A DNA stretch of 64,000 nucleotides from Pedobacter ureilyticus (GTDB lineage: Bacteria > Bacteroidota > Bacteroidia > Sphingobacteriales > Sphingobacteriaceae), in contig NZ_SSHJ01000020.1 in NCBI RefSeq assembly GCF_005925345.1, positions 27,540 through 91,539 on the forward strand. Reading direction: 5' to 3'. The position numbers and the translations under genes were made by a program. Below are positions 17,627-27,624 of the stretch, one piece after another; the stretch's first letter is position 1, and each line of letters begins with the position of its first letter. A model generated the notes under the pieces. It was not told where the DNA came from. It saw nothing but the letters and a program-made list of their open reading frames with translations, and ran no database searches.

Positions 17627-18805
17627 ATGAAAGAAGTAGTTATCGTATCAGCGGTTAGAACGCCAATTGGCAGTTTTGGCGGCTCACTATCAGGATTTAC
17701 CGCCACTCAACTGGGAGGCTTTGCCATTAAAGGCGCTATCGAAAAAGCAGGCATAAAGCCTACCCAAGTGCAAGAAGTGTACATGGGCAATGTACTATCG
17801 GCCAATTTAGGGCAAGCACCTGCCACCCAAGCGGCCAAATTTGCGGGCTTGCCAGATTTACCCACCACTACCATCAATAAAGTATGTGCCTCGGGCACTA
17901 AGGCCATTATGTTGGCGGCGCAAAGTATTGCTTTGGGAGAAAACGATGTAGTTGTAGCTGGCGGAATGGAAAGCATGAGCAATGTGCCTTATTACTTAGA
18001 TAAAGCTAGAAATGGTTACCGCTTAGGCCACGGTCAAATTACTGATGGACTGGTAAAAGATGGCCTGTGGGATGTATATAACGATTACCACATGGGATCG
18101 GCCGCCGAACTTTGCGCTGCTACTTGCAACATCAGCCGTGAAGATCAGGATAACTTCGCCATTGAATCTTATAAACGAGCACAAAATGCACAAACCAATG
18201 GCAAGTTTAAAGAGGAAATTGTGGCCATCGAAATTAAGGATAGAAAAGGTGGAATTACTTTATTTACCGAAGATGAGGAACCAGCCGCCGTTAAATTTGA
18301 CAAAATACCAGGATTAAAGCCTGTGTTTAAAAAAGACGGAACAGTTACCGCGGCTAATGCCTCTACTTTGAACGATGGCGCAGCCGCCCTAGTTTTAATG
18401 AGTGCAGATAAAGCAAAAGAATTAGGTTTAGCACCACTTGCTAAAATTTTGGCCTATGCAGATGCTCAACAAGCACCCGAATGGTTTACTACGGCTCCTG
18501 CTAAAGCTATACCTTTGGCCTTACAAAGAGCCAATATTACCAAAGAACAAGTAGATTATTTTGAAATAAACGAAGCTTTTTCTGTAGTATCTTTGGCTAA
18601 CAACCAAGAATTAGGCTTAAATGCCGATAAAGTGAATGTAAATGGTGGCGCTGTTGCCATAGGACACCCACTTGGCGCTTCTGGAGCCAGAATTGTAGTT
18701 ACGCTTTTATCGGTACTACAACAAAATAAAGGTAAAATTGGTGTAGCCGGAATTTGTAATGGTGGTGGCGGTGCTAGCGCAATAGTTGTACAAAATCTTC
18801 GTTAA
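17627..18805 (+). CDS. Acetyl-CoA C-acetyltransferase (thiolase)
   Basis: 392 aa, the normal length for biosynthetic or degradative thiolases. The acylated Cys is in [12 protein letters not shown] (about residue 88), the His in the EINEAF..V segment region and [11 protein letters not shown] (about 347-357), and the second Cys in [11 protein letters not shown] (about 378). It makes acetoacetyl-CoA from two acetyl-CoA, or the reverse. The HMG-CoA lyase at 48275 could act in the same leucine/ketone-body route, but they are far apart. A secreted protein starts 9 nt downstream. Confidence 0.95.
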   Translation: MKEVVIVSAVRTPIGSFGGSLSGFTATQLGGFAIKGAIEKAGIKPTQVQEVYMGNVLSANLGQAPATQAAKFAGLPDLPTTTINKVCASGTKAIMLAAQSIALGENDVVVAGGMESMSNVPYYLDKARNGYRLGHGQITDGLVKDGLWDVYNDYHMGSAAELCAATCNISREDQDNFAIESYKRAQNAQTNGKFKEEIVAIEIKDRKGGITLFTEDEEPAAVKFDKIPGLKPVFKKDGTVTAANASTLNDGAAALVLMSADKAKELGLAPLAKILAYADAQQAPEWFTTAPAKAIPLALQRANITKEQVDYFEINEAFSVVSLANNQELGLNADKVNVNGGAVAIGHPLGASGARIVVTLLSVLQQNKGKIGVAGICNGGGGASAIVVQNLR

Positions 18806-18814
18806 AAAACTTAA

Positions 18815-19747
18815 ATGCGGAAGGATTTTTTCAAAGTACTTTTTATAATCTCATTATCATGGATGATGTTTGGGCAATCAAAAGCCCAAGCATTGCTGAG
18901 CGATGCAAATCTATCTCAACTTCGTGTCGCTGAAGATAGCTTGTCGGCATATAGCGACTCTACAGTTGCCGTGAAAGACGATGTAGAACGCATTGCTTAT
19001 AACACAATGTTTGTTAAAAAGCTAATCAGCGCTCTTAAAACGCCACATTCTTTTCATTTTAATTTCGATTCACTAGCCAATAACGTTACTTTTCTAAAAT
19101 CTCCTAACCAAGCTTTTAGGATTGTCACGTGGTCGCTTCCCTTTGCCGATGGCAGCTATAAGTTTTACGGAACCATTCAGCTGGCTACCAAAGATGGCTC
19201 ACTAAAGTTAATTCCGCTTAATGATGACACCAAAAACATTACCGACGACAATGCTATTACCAGCCAAAAGAACTGGTTTGGCGCTCGTTATTATGAAATC
19301 ATTCCTGTGACTTATCCGGGTAAAAACCCTTATTACGTTTTGTTAGGCTGGAAAGGCAACAACAACAAGACCACAAAAAAAGTAATCGAGGTGTTGTCGT
19401 TCGATAAGGATCAAGCCATTTTTGGCAAGAGCGTCTTTGAGATCAAAAAGAAAGCCAATAATAGAAATAGAATGGTTTTCGAATACAATAAAAGGAACAG
19501 CATGACACTCACTTTCGACAAACAGGTAAACATGATTGTTTTTGATCATTTAGCCCCTTACGAGAGCAATATGGAGGATAACCGAGAGTATTATGTTTCT
19601 GATTCGAGCTTTGATGGCTATTCGATTAGCTATCCAAGATTGTATTTTAAAGAAAACGTGGAATTGAGAAATGACGCTTCTAGTTTAGACGAATTGTATA
19701 GTACGCCACGTAAGGCTACCACCCTGCTTCAAAAAGGCAAACATTAA
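18815..19747 (+). CDS. Secreted protein of unknown function
   Basis: 310 aa with a signal peptide (FKVLFIISLSWMMFG...KAQA, cut near 26). The mature protein is mixed alpha/beta with no repeats; notable parts are FRIVTWSLPFADGSYKFYGT and YYVLLGWKGNNNKTTKK. Proteins of this look are common and unnamed in Bacteroidota. It starts 9 nt after the thiolase, so it is probably co-transcribed. No domain recognised. Confidence 0.75.
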   Translation: MRKDFFKVLFIISLSWMMFGQSKAQALLSDANLSQLRVAEDSLSAYSDSTVAVKDDVERIAYNTMFVKKLISALKTPHSFHFNFDSLANNVTFLKSPNQAFRIVTWSLPFADGSYKFYGTIQLATKDGSLKLIPLNDDTKNITDDNAITSQKNWFGARYYEIIPVTYPGKNPYYVLLGWKGNNNKTTKKVIEVLSFDKDQAIFGKSVFEIKKKANNRNRMVFEYNKRNSMTLTFDKQVNMIVFDHLAPYESNMEDNREYYVSDSSFDGYSISYPRLYFKENVELRNDASSLDELYSTPRKATTLLQKGKH

Positions 19748-19829
19748 TTTGTTAATTGAAATATAAATGTATTAGCCTATATTGCAAGCAATTTTTTATA
19801 AAAACTAAGACTAACTTATTTAATAATTT

Positions 19830-22049
19830 ATGCAAACAACTACTGCAGAAAATCAACATGATTTTTTCAAGAGTAAAGTATTAGGTCATCCTTCGGGCTT
19901 ATTTGTGCTTTTCTTTACAGAAATGTGGGAGCGTTTTTCATACTACGGTATGAGAGCTTTATTAGTATTATTTTTCACTGCGTCGGTATTAGATAGTGGA
20001 TGGGGCTGGCCAAAAGAACATGCCCTTGCCATCTTTGGCACTTATACCGCATTGGTATATTTATCAACTATGTTGGGCGGCTACTTTGCCGATAAAGTAA
20101 TTGGTATACGATGGGCTGTTGTGGTTGGCGCACTGCTAATGACCTTAGGCCATGCTTTTATGGCTCTTGAAACCTCGTTTTTCATTTATGCTGGCTTACT
20201 GTTCTTGGTATTTGGTAGCGGCTTCTTTAAACCAAACATGACTTCCATTGTATCAGAAATGTACAAAGATTTCCCAGAAAAGAAAGACGGAGCTTACACC
20301 ATTTTCTATATGGGCGTAAACGCTGGAGCATTTTTTGGCATTATGCTTTGTGGCTATTTAGGTGAAAAAATTGGATGGAGCTGGGGATTTGGTGTAGCAG
20401 GTATTTTTATGCTATTTGGCTTATTGCAGTTTTGGTTTGCCCAAGAAATTTTTGGGAACATTGGTCTTAAACCAACCAAAGCCACTGCTGAAGAAAAAGC
20501 CGCAGCCGCAGCCGCCCCTACACAAGAAGGAGGAAAACTAAATCCATTTACAAGTTTTCACATGGTTTTAATTGTAGCTTGTATTACCTTGGGCTTGGCT
20601 TGGATTTTAAACGATCCGGTAAATAAAATCTCAGAAGGAACCACTAACCTATTTGACTTTAGCTTGTTTGGTATCGAAGGCAGTAACTTTGTTATTTTAA
20701 CGGCCTTAGTGCTCTTTTTAATCTTACTGGTATCGCGTATAGCGAGGTACGACAAGATTTTAAAAGATCGGATGATTGCCATCGTGTTTTTCGCCATCAT
20801 TACCATGATTTTTTGGTCTATTTTTGAGCAAGCACCAGGTTCATTAACTTTGTTTGCCAAAGATTATACTCAAAGAATTTTAGAGGGAACTGCAGGTACC
20901 GTATTTAAGTTTGTGAACTCTTTAATTACACTAGGGCCTTTAGCCATTATTACTTGGGTGCTATTTAAACTTTTTGGACAAACATTTAAGAAATATAAGC
21001 TATCAAACCTCATTTTAGGCTTCAGTTTCTTAATTATCTGGGGTATTGCCATTTGGATGGTGGTAAACGAATACAAATCTACATCATATAATGTGGCGTA
21101 TAAAAATGCCAACGGTATTGTTAACACCGGCAAAGTGGTATCTTCAGAAGCTTATAACAATAACGATCAAGTAGCCATTATCGATGTAGAGAGCACTTCT
21201 TTTTTCACAGGCAATAAAGATGCAACCATTCAAAACAATGCATTAATCGACCAAAACAAAAACTACATCGGCGATGTGTTTAGCGGCAAAATTACGCAGC
21301 TAACCGATAGAGAAAAACCTGGTGCATTTGGCACCTTGGTTAGCTATGCAGAGGTAACATTTACCACTACCGCTGGAGCAACCATCAAAAGAGAAATTAG
21401 ATTGGCTAAAGGCGAAAAAGAAAAGCTAAAGGTTGGTGAAGCAAAGGATATTTTGGTTACCCACAACATAAGGTATGACAATAACCAAATTTCGGCTACT
21501 AAAGCAACCATACTATCTAAAGAGTCTGCAACAGAAATTAACGCTAGTTGGTTTAACATACTTAATTCTTTATTTATCATTACGTTAGCCCCTTTATTTT
21601 CTAAATGGTGGAGCAGCAGATACAATCCTTCGGCCAACAACAAATACGCTATAGGAATGTTGTTTTTAGCCATTGGGATGGCCTTTGTTGCGGTAGGCGC
21701 AGCTTCGATCCCGGCAGGTGCAAAATCTGCCTCGGTAAGCATGATGTGGCTGGTGTTTGTCTACCTTTTCCACACCATGGGCGAGCTCTGCGTTTCTCCT
21801 GTGGCACTATCTTACGTAAGTAAATTGGTGCCTGGAAGAATGATTGCGGTAATGTTTGGGGTGTGGTATCTGGCCGTTGCTATTGGCAATAAGTTGGCAG
21901 GTATATTTGGAGAAGTATCAGAAAGTGTGGCCGATGAAAAAGGCTATAGCTATTTCTTCTGGATGCTAACGGCAGTATCGCTGGGTGCCGCCTTATTTGC
22001 CTTCGTTTTAGGGCCAATTGTGAAAAAGCTAATGCATGGAGTAAGGTAA
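19830..22049 (+). CDS. POT-family proton-dependent oligopeptide transporter
   Basis: 739 aa, longer than the usual 450-500. The N-terminal POT signature is clear: FFTEMWERFSYYGMRALLVL (about residues 30-49) with the ExxER-type region, then GGYFADKVIG and FKPNMTSIVSEMY. About 12-14 membrane helices are seen. Between helices near residues 415 and 580 lies a long hydrophilic stretch (KNANGIVNTGKVVSSEAY onward, all-beta looking), an inserted extramembrane domain typical of Bacteroidota members. It imports di- and tripeptides with protons at the inner membrane. Own terminator at 22073-22110. Confidence 0.93.
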   Translation: MQTTTAENQHDFFKSKVLGHPSGLFVLFFTEMWERFSYYGMRALLVLFFTASVLDSGWGWPKEHALAIFGTYTALVYLSTMLGGYFADKVIGIRWAVVVGALLMTLGHAFMALETSFFIYAGLLFLVFGSGFFKPNMTSIVSEMYKDFPEKKDGAYTIFYMGVNAGAFFGIMLCGYLGEKIGWSWGFGVAGIFMLFGLLQFWFAQEIFGNIGLKPTKATAEEKAAAAAAPTQEGGKLNPFTSFHMVLIVACITLGLAWILNDPVNKISEGTTNLFDFSLFGIEGSNFVILTALVLFLILLVSRIARYDKILKDRMIAIVFFAIITMIFWSIFEQAPGSLTLFAKDYTQRILEGTAGTVFKFVNSLITLGPLAIITWVLFKLFGQTFKKYKLSNLILGFSFLIIWGIAIWMVVNEYKSTSYNVAYKNANGIVNTGKVVSSEAYNNNDQVAIIDVESTSFFTGNKDATIQNNALIDQNKNYIGDVFSGKITQLTDREKPGAFGTLVSYAEVTFTTTAGATIKREIRLAKGEKEKLKVGEAKDILVTHNIRYDNNQISATKATILSKESATEINASWFNILNSLFIITLAPLFSKWWSSRYNPSANNKYAIGMLFLAIGMAFVAVGAASIPAGAKSASVSMMWLVFVYLFHTMGELCVSPVALSYVSKLVPGRMIAVMFGVWYLAVAIGNKLAGIFGEVSESVADEKGYSYFFWMLTAVSLGAALFAFVLGPIVKKLMHGVR

Positions 22050-22072
22050 ATTCATTACCCAGCATAACATAT

Positions 22073-22110
22073 AAAAGCCTCGAAGTTACAATTTAAACTT
22101 CGAGGCTTTT
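22073..22110 (+). terminator. Terminator between the POT transporter and fabF
   Basis: Arms AAAAGCCTCGAAGTT and AACTTCGAGGCTTTT, 15 bp, with an 8-nt loop and then GTTTTTG. It lies between convergent genes and is symmetric enough to serve both strands. Confidence 0.85.
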
Positions 22111-22262
22111 GTTTTTGTTGAAGTTGGTTGACGATGCACCAAGCGGCGGGCAAACTCAAGCTAAAAGACTTTAATGTTTATCTATTGCGTTAATCCAACA
22201 AAAAACAAGCTACTGCCAAAATAACGCCTACAATAGTTAAAAGCTTGGTAAAACTAAACGGT

Positions 22263-23504
22263 TTACAGCAATTCTTTAAAAACCACCGTACTGTTATGGC
22301 CACCAAAACCAAAGGCATTGCTCATAGCTGTTTTCACTTCTTTACGCACAGCATTGTTAAATACCAATTGCATTCCAGCTGGGATTTCCGGATCTGGTTC
22401 AGCTACGTTAATGGTTGGCGGAACAATATTATCGTTGATACTTTTGATGGCAATAATTGCTTCAATAGCGGCCGCAGCACCTAACAAATGGCCCGTCATA
22501 GATTTGGTAGAACTGATATGCAAATTCTTAGAAGCACCAAAAACCAAGTGCGCCGCATTAAGTTCTGCTAAATCGCCCACCGGTGTAGATGTAGCATGAA
22601 GGTTCAAATAATCTAGCTCTTCAGGTTTTACACCAGCTTCCTCTAAGGCCAAATTCATTGCCTTGGCTGCGCCAATCCCTTCAGGGTGAGGCGAAGTAAT
22701 ATGGTAAGCATCGGCAGTCATCGCTGCTCCAACTACTTCAGCATAGATTTTGGCACCCCTAGCTTTGGCGTGTTCGTACTCTTCTAAAATTAAGGCTCCA
22801 GCCCCCTCGCCCATTACAAATCCATCTCTATCTTTATCAAAAGGTCTGCTTGCTGTTTGAGGATCATCGTTTCTGCCCGACATCGCTTTTAGCGCCGCAA
22901 AGCCACCAAAAGATGCCGGTGTAATACCCGCCTCAGAACCACCGGTAACAAACATTTTAGCTTTGCCCATTCTGATATAGTTAAAAGCATCCATAATTGC
23001 ATTGTTACCTGTAGCACAAGCCGAAACTGGTGTGTAGTTAATTCCCTGCAGGCCAAACTTCATCGAAATCAATCCAGAAGCCATGTTAACCAACAACTTA
23101 GGTATAAAAAACGGATTGAAACGTGGATTATAATCACCCTTTACATAATTCTCTACTTCCGTTTCGAAGGTTTGCATACCGCCTTGTCCGCTACCCCAAA
23201 TTACGCCAAAATCAAACGGATCAATGCTAGTTAAATCAATACCACAATCTTCCATTGCCTGTGCAGCAGCGTATAATGCATATTGCGTAAATAAATCTGT
23301 ACGTTTAATTTCGTTTCTGTCCAGGTGTTCGGCAGGGTTAAAACCTTTTACCTCACAAGCCATTTGCGAACGAAATCGCGAAGCATCAAATCTCGTCACC
23401 GTTTCGCAGGCACTTTTGCCATCCACAATGTTCGTCCAAAAATCGGCAATGTTATGGCCTAGGGGATTAATAGTTCCTAAACCCGTAACGACAACTCTTT
23501 TCAT
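22263..23504 (-). CDS. fabF: 3-oxoacyl-ACP synthase II
   Basis: 413 aa from the ATG at 23504 (MKRVVVTGLGTINPLG, the usual family start); an in-frame ATG two codons earlier (23510) is possible. Condensing enzyme of fatty-acid elongation in the cytoplasm. Counting from 23510, the catalytic Cys165 is in VSACATGNN, His305 in HATSTPVGD and His341 in TGHLLGAAAA, the Cys-His-His triad of FabF/FabB. No acpP is adjacent; the gene stands alone and meets the peptide transporter tail to tail. Confidence 0.95.
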   Translation of the reverse strand: MKRVVVTGLGTINPLGHNIADFWTNIVDGKSACETVTRFDASRFRSQMACEVKGFNPAEHLDRNEIKRTDLFTQYALYAAAQAMEDCGIDLTSIDPFDFGVIWGSGQGGMQTFETEVENYVKGDYNPRFNPFFIPKLLVNMASGLISMKFGLQGINYTPVSACATGNNAIMDAFNYIRMGKAKMFVTGGSEAGITPASFGGFAALKAMSGRNDDPQTASRPFDKDRDGFVMGEGAGALILEEYEHAKARGAKIYAEVVGAAMTADAYHITSPHPEGIGAAKAMNLALEEAGVKPEELDYLNLHATSTPVGDLAELNAAHLVFGASKNLHISSTKSMTGHLLGAAAAIEAIIAIKSINDNIVPPTINVAEPDPEIPAGMQLVFNNAVRKEVKTAMSNAFGFGGHNSTVVFKELL

Positions 23505-23747
23505 GTGCATATAATCTTGTTTTTAAAGCTCACAGGAATACTCATGTGTGTTTGTATTTTGGATACATGAGTATTTCATATCCTTAATAATTGTTTAAGG
23601 CCGCAAAGTTCGCATTTGGCGGGGAATTAAATGTCTTAATTTTCTAATTATTTCCCCATACTATTTTGAAACGGTGGCGCGTTGTGAAAGGCAATAAGAT
23701 TGCTTAGGTTTTTTGAAAAGCAATCCCAATACTCATAGGTTACTCCA

Positions 23748-23868
23748 GCCCTGCTTTTCGTTGCAACATCCCGATAAAACCCGTGCAACAAGCAAGCATA
23801 CCGCAAAACAATAAAAACAGATGCGTCAAAATCGGGATTTGTTTCCACTTCAATCAGGTTTATTTAAC
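23748..23868. repeat. Dispersed repeat module, copy A
   Basis: Left flank CCCTGCTTTTCGTTGCAA, core bounded by ATCCCGAT and ATCGGGAT (inverted), right flank TTTCCACTTCAATCAGGTTT. Three more copies of the same flanks with other cores are at 35711, 45650 and 63533. An open frame across it (23648-23848) is not a gene. Confidence 0.65.
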
Positions 23869-23903
23869 TTAGAACAATGCTATTTTGAATCTTTAAAAAT
23901 GCT

Positions 23904-23936
23904 AAACCTCGTAGGTTTTTGAAACCTACGAGGTTT
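23904..23936. repeat. Perfect 33-nt hairpin with TTTTTGAAA centre
   Basis: Arms AAACCTCGTAGGTTT / AAACCTACGAGGTTT (15 bp) with loop TTG. A second perfect member with different arms but the same centre is at 36858-36890, and a decayed one at 24554-24584. Confidence 0.75.
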
Positions 23937-23955
23937 GTTCGCCTTAACTTCGGGC

Positions 23956-24049
23956 TTCAGCTAGTCGGGATTTACAATCCCGATTTAACTATCTATGGAT
24001 TTAAAATCCATATTCTATGATGTGGGATTACAAATCCCGACCAGCATGA
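23956..24049. repeat. Imperfect inverted repeat of TCGGGATTT hairpins
   Basis: Outer arms GCTAGTCGGGATTTACAATC and the complement of GATTACAAATCCCGACCAGC; inside are small hairpins (GGATTTAAAATCC). It sits just past the end of the leftward gene at 24052. Confidence 0.6.
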
Positions 24050-24051
24050 GA

Positions 24052-24510
24052 TTATTGATCCTCAATTCTATTGTCATTTCCAAAAAGTATTGCAATTCCG
24101 TCTTCATTCTTTGCCAAATTAAAGAGTGCCTTTCGAAAGTTGTCAATGGCACTTAGTTCAACAGTTATTTCTAGTTTTAGCTTGTCTTTTTCTTCTAGTC
24201 TATAAACAGTTGATACATTACTTTCAATATATATTTCTACCCCAATGTGCCCAAGATTATCAATTGGATAACATTTCATGGAGAAATAAGAGTAGCTATC
24301 TCTTTCTCCAGCTTCATAAAAGAGAATTTTGTTGTCTTTAGGATAGTCTACTAATTCCTTCGCAAAGTCAGATATATGCTCGTATTGGTCGTAAACTTCC
24401 GTCTTGCCTGAAAATATATTGTTTGAGACTGTAACTTGCAATTCAAACATGTGTTCGTCCTTCCAAATTGATTTTAGTTCAAGAAACGATTTTCGATTAT
24501 TTGAAGTCAT
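24052..24510 (-). CDS. Hypothetical cytoplasmic protein
   Basis: 152 aa, no signal peptide or membrane segment. The start (FLELKSIWKDEHMFELQVTVSN) and the end (IDNFRKALFNLAKNEDG) give the impression of a two-layer beta protein with an alpha-helical end, somewhat like WapI-type immunity proteins, but this is only an impression. The coding region is bounded on both sides by hairpin repeats (23904, 23956, 24554), which hints at an insertion in its history. Not part of the rtcB operon with certainty, though it follows it by 103 nt in the same direction. Confidence 0.6.
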   Translation of the reverse strand: MTSNNRKSFLELKSIWKDEHMFELQVTVSNNIFSGKTEVYDQYEHISDFAKELVDYPKDNKILFYEAGERDSYSYFSMKCYPIDNLGHIGVEIYIESNVSTVYRLEEKDKLKLEITVELSAIDNFRKALFNLAKNEDGIAILFGNDNRIEDQ

Positions 24511-24553
24511 ATTCTTTGCCTTTTATTTATAGTCTAACTATATATTTGCTATT

Positions 24554-24584
24554 AATCTCGTAAGCTTTAGAAACCTACGAGATT
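24554..24584. repeat. Decayed hairpin of the TTTTTGAAA-centre family
   Basis: AATCTCGTAAGCTTTAG then AAACCTACGAGATT. The outer nine bases pair; the centre has drifted. It lies between rtcB and the 152-aa gene. Confidence 0.5.
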
Positions 24585-24613
24585 TGTGCTCACTATTACA
24601 TTTACGAATGGAA

Positions 24614-26038
24614 TTAATCCTCTCTACTTCCATCGTCTGCCATTCTTACCATTTTAGGTTCAAACTTCGCAATCACATCAACCAATTCGGTTTGTGCAGC
24701 CATTACTTGGTGGATATCTTTATAAGCCATTGGCGCTTCATCTAATCCCGCACCAATTAAAGTTACACCGTGGTCTTTCAAAATCGTTTTCATATCCGAT
24801 TTTGTGATAGATTGAATGGCTTTGGAACGGCTCATTAATCGCCCTGCACCATGAGATGCAGAGTTGATGGAATCAGTTTCTCCTTTTCCTCTGACCAAAA
24901 AACCTGGCGCTGTCATACTTCCTGGAATAATTCCCATCACACCTTTGCCGGCTGGCGTTGCCCCTTTTCGGTGAACAATCACTTCTTCGCCATTTAAGGT
25001 TTCTTTCCAAGCAAAGTTGTGGTGATTTTCTACTTTGGCTAATACTTTTGCACCGATCGCTTTGGTCAATCTTTTATGAATTACTTCGTGACAAGCAGAA
25101 GCGTAATCGCCAGCTAAATTCATGGCAATCCAATATTCTTGACCTTCGGGTGTGTTTAAATCTAAGTAAGCCAAGTTGGCAGCTTCTTTTGGCAACTTAC
25201 AAATCTCTTTCGCTAGTTTGGTATAATGCCCGGCAATGGTTGCACCCAAACCACGAGAACCCGAATGCGTTAATAAAGCCACATAACGCCCTTTATTAAT
25301 ATTCAATACCTCATCTCGTTCGGCGAAATCTATAATTCCCCACTCCACAAAGTGATTTCCACCACCAGAGGTACCCAATTGCGCCCAAGCTTTGCCATGT
25401 AAATGTTTTAAGAAAGGCGTAGCATTAAAATCTTCGTTTTCTAAAACCTCATGATCTGCTCTTTCATCTCCTTTATAATTTTGCCCTGCGCCAAATTTAG
25501 TATGAGCGATTAATTCGCGTTTATACATGGCATCCTTACCAAAATAATATTTCTCCGGGATATCGAAAATACTTAACGCCATTCGGCAACCGATATCGAC
25601 ACCAACACCGTAAGGAATAATGGCGTTACGGGTAGCCAAAACACCGCCAATCGGTAAGCCATAACCTTGGTGGGCGTCTGGCATTAAAGCACCAGCTGCT
25701 GTAACTGGCAACTTCATGGCAATGTTCATTTGGTCTTTCGCACCATCTTCAATATAGTTCTCGCCAAATATTGTGTACGTCTTTCTATCATCTAGCAATG
25801 CAATCGTATCATCTGGTTTTATTGTTGCTTCTTCAATAATCGCTGTTGCTAAAGCACCTAAAGCCTCATCATCCAAAAAGCTTTCCGGATAATTTTTTAC
25901 TTTCTTTAATAAAGCCAAAAGCTCAGCTTCATTTGTTTCGATAAAATGCTCAGCAATGATATTTAAAGCCAAGCCTACTATTTTCCCCTCAGAGTAACCA
26001 ATTGTTAAAAGGTTAGCTCCTGTTATGTTTGTATTCAT
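24614..26038 (-). CDS. rtcB: RtcB-family RNA ligase
   Basis: 474 aa. RtcB joins RNA 2',3'-cyclic-phosphate (or 3'-phosphate) ends to 5'-OH ends with GTP and Mn2+, and so repairs broken tRNA and other RNA. Seen: MPDAHQGYGLPIGG (120-), the metal site VGVDIGCR with Cys151, GGGNHFVEWG (226-), THSGSRGLG with His258, and SHGAGR with His396, the residue that takes the GMP in this family. All catalytic motifs look intact. It follows the SPFH gene by 171 nt and is distant from any rtcA. With the WYL regulator and tRNA-like RNA it suggests an inducible RNA-repair locus. Confidence 0.93.
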   Translation of the reverse strand: MNTNITGANLLTIGYSEGKIVGLALNIIAEHFIETNEAELLALLKKVKNYPESFLDDEALGALATAIIEEATIKPDDTIALLDDRKTYTIFGENYIEDGAKDQMNIAMKLPVTAAGALMPDAHQGYGLPIGGVLATRNAIIPYGVGVDIGCRMALSIFDIPEKYYFGKDAMYKRELIAHTKFGAGQNYKGDERADHEVLENEDFNATPFLKHLHGKAWAQLGTSGGGNHFVEWGIIDFAERDEVLNINKGRYVALLTHSGSRGLGATIAGHYTKLAKEICKLPKEAANLAYLDLNTPEGQEYWIAMNLAGDYASACHEVIHKRLTKAIGAKVLAKVENHHNFAWKETLNGEEVIVHRKGATPAGKGVMGIIPGSMTAPGFLVRGKGETDSINSASHGAGRLMSRSKAIQSITKSDMKTILKDHGVTLIGAGLDEAPMAYKDIHQVMAAQTELVDVIAKFEPKMVRMADDGSRED

Positions 26039-26119
26039 TGTTTCTTAATCTAACCTCAGCAAGCATCGTTCACTTGCCGAGAGGTTTCTAAATTTAGTTT
26101 ATTTTACGCTAATTTTCCT

Positions 26120-26207
26120 CCCCCTGCCCCCTCAAAGAGGGGGACATACATTATGCATAGGCATTTCGTGTCTCCCTCTGGAGAGAGAATTAAAGAGGGA
26201 GAATGAC
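26120..26207. repeat. Hairpins in the slipin-rtcB intergenic region
   Basis: Two hairpins: CCCCCTC-AAA-GAGGGGG, and TCTCCCTCT ... AGAGGGAGA ending in ATGAC, which looks like the right half of a GTCAT-type element. They could lower rtcB expression relative to the SPFH gene or act as a processing site. Confidence 0.5.
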
Positions 26208-26209
26208 AG

Positions 26210-27307
26210 TTACTTCACAAAAATTTGCTTCAGCTGATCTACAATTTGTCCACTGCCAGATAAACTGATGGTATTGATTTTCTCTGCAATTTTCTCCACG
26301 TATTCCATCTCCTTCAATTTGTACAACATGGCATTGTCTTCCATCAATTTAGCAGTATTCAACAAACTCCTGGTCGATGCAGTTTCTTCTCTTCTGGCAA
26401 TCATGTTGGCTTGTGCTTTTTTCTCGGCAATCAACACTTGGTTCATAATTTCCTTTACATCGCCTGGCAAAATGATATCCTTTAAACCGCTACCAATTAG
26501 GCTCACACCCAAATCGCCTACTTTGTTAGCTGTAAGGTTCATTACGGTTTCTGCAACCTTGTCTTTACTATCCATCAACTCATCAAAAGTTAACGTACCT
26601 ACAAATTCTCTCAAGGCTAATTGCATTGTCACGTACAACTGCTTCTCAAAATCTTTGTTGCCGAGCAAGGCTTTTTTAATGTCGTTAATTTTGTACTGAA
26701 TATTGAAGTTAATGCGTAACTGTGCTTTATCTTTGGTTAAAATTTCTTGTCCACTAATTTCCATGTTCAACAACCTCATATCGGCTTTAAACACTTGTAT
26801 GGTAGTGTTGTTTTTCCAATAAACGTAGTTGCCCGCATCCAATATTTGGTCAAATTTCCCATCGATAAACAGTACGCCTTTTTCAAAGCTTTCTATTTTG
26901 TAAGCCCTAATGTAAGTTAACAAGGGTGCTTTTTCCAAGAGATTTTTATCAATGGTATCGTCTACGTAAATGCTGTTAGTGTCTATGCTAACGAAATCGT
27001 ACTCAGACAAACCTTTCCAAATGGCGTATCTACCCGCAGCTAACACGTTCTTGAAATTTTTATTTTGATAGACCAACACCAATTGGTTGTCGGCTACATT
27101 AATCAAATGCACTAAATTCACAAAGTCGGCATTTTGCAACAAGATATCTAATTCCCCATTAGCGAACTGATAAGCCTTGCTCATATCGTAGATTACTGCG
27201 TTTTTTCCAAACCCGATCCAGTAATCCCCTTCCGTTAATACATTTTCTAATTTTCCTCTTTTGAACACCAAAGCCACATTGTTGGTGTTAATGATTACTC
27301 TCTTCAT
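26210..27307 (-). CDS. SPFH/slipin-like protein linked to RtcB
   Basis: 365 aa, no obvious membrane helix. The N-terminus holds three copies of one motif, at residues about 12-31 (KLENVLTEGDYWI), 76-98 (NFKNVLAAGRYAIW) and 144-165 (KFDQILDAGNYVYW); one copy is normal at the head of band-7 domains. The SPFH core follows (about 165-290; INFNIQYKINDIKKALLG), then a helical region with KKAQANMIARREETASTRS, as in slipins. SPFH proteins form oligomeric rings. Its place between the WYL regulator and RtcB implies a role in the repair pathway, perhaps as a scaffold; that is inference. Confidence 0.82.
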   Translation of the reverse strand: MKRVIINTNNVALVFKRGKLENVLTEGDYWIGFGKNAVIYDMSKAYQFANGELDILLQNADFVNLVHLINVADNQLVLVYQNKNFKNVLAAGRYAIWKGLSEYDFVSIDTNSIYVDDTIDKNLLEKAPLLTYIRAYKIESFEKGVLFIDGKFDQILDAGNYVYWKNNTTIQVFKADMRLLNMEISGQEILTKDKAQLRINFNIQYKINDIKKALLGNKDFEKQLYVTMQLALREFVGTLTFDELMDSKDKVAETVMNLTANKVGDLGVSLIGSGLKDIILPGDVKEIMNQVLIAEKKAQANMIARREETASTRSLLNTAKLMEDNAMLYKLKEMEYVEKIAEKINTISLSGSGQIVDQLKQIFVK

Positions 27308-27624
27308 GTTTTGATGTTTAATTTATGTTTACAATTAATTTTTCTATTAAAAGCGCTGCAAAACGCATTCATTACCATTTTGCGGAAAAACGGCCGCTTG
27401 GTTTGCTTTAAAAGCGAATACATGGACAGTTGGCCTAGATGATGGGGAATTTCTTATCCTCTTAAAGCGTACCAACCACTGCTGTATTGACTTAAAACGA
27501 CTACCATTAAAGCCCTATTTGCTAGCTAAATACCAATTTGCACTTCCAACTTCTAAAAGATTTAGTGCCAAACACGGTTTTGCAACGCAGTTTTGAGCTA
27601 TTTGAAGTTGCTCTTCTTCCTAAG

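Noticed and set aside
22186..22262. Hydrophobic minus-strand peptide ending LLTIVGVILAVACFLLD after fabF
   Set aside because: No start codon in frame and it overlaps the end of fabF; too short to defend.
23648..23848. 66-aa minus-strand frame
   Set aside because: Runs across repeat module copy A; it is repeat sequence.
27550..27580. Sigma-54-like TGGCAC upstream of the SPFH gene (minus strand)
   Set aside because: The second half (TTGC at the right spacing) is missing and no RtcR-like activator is present.
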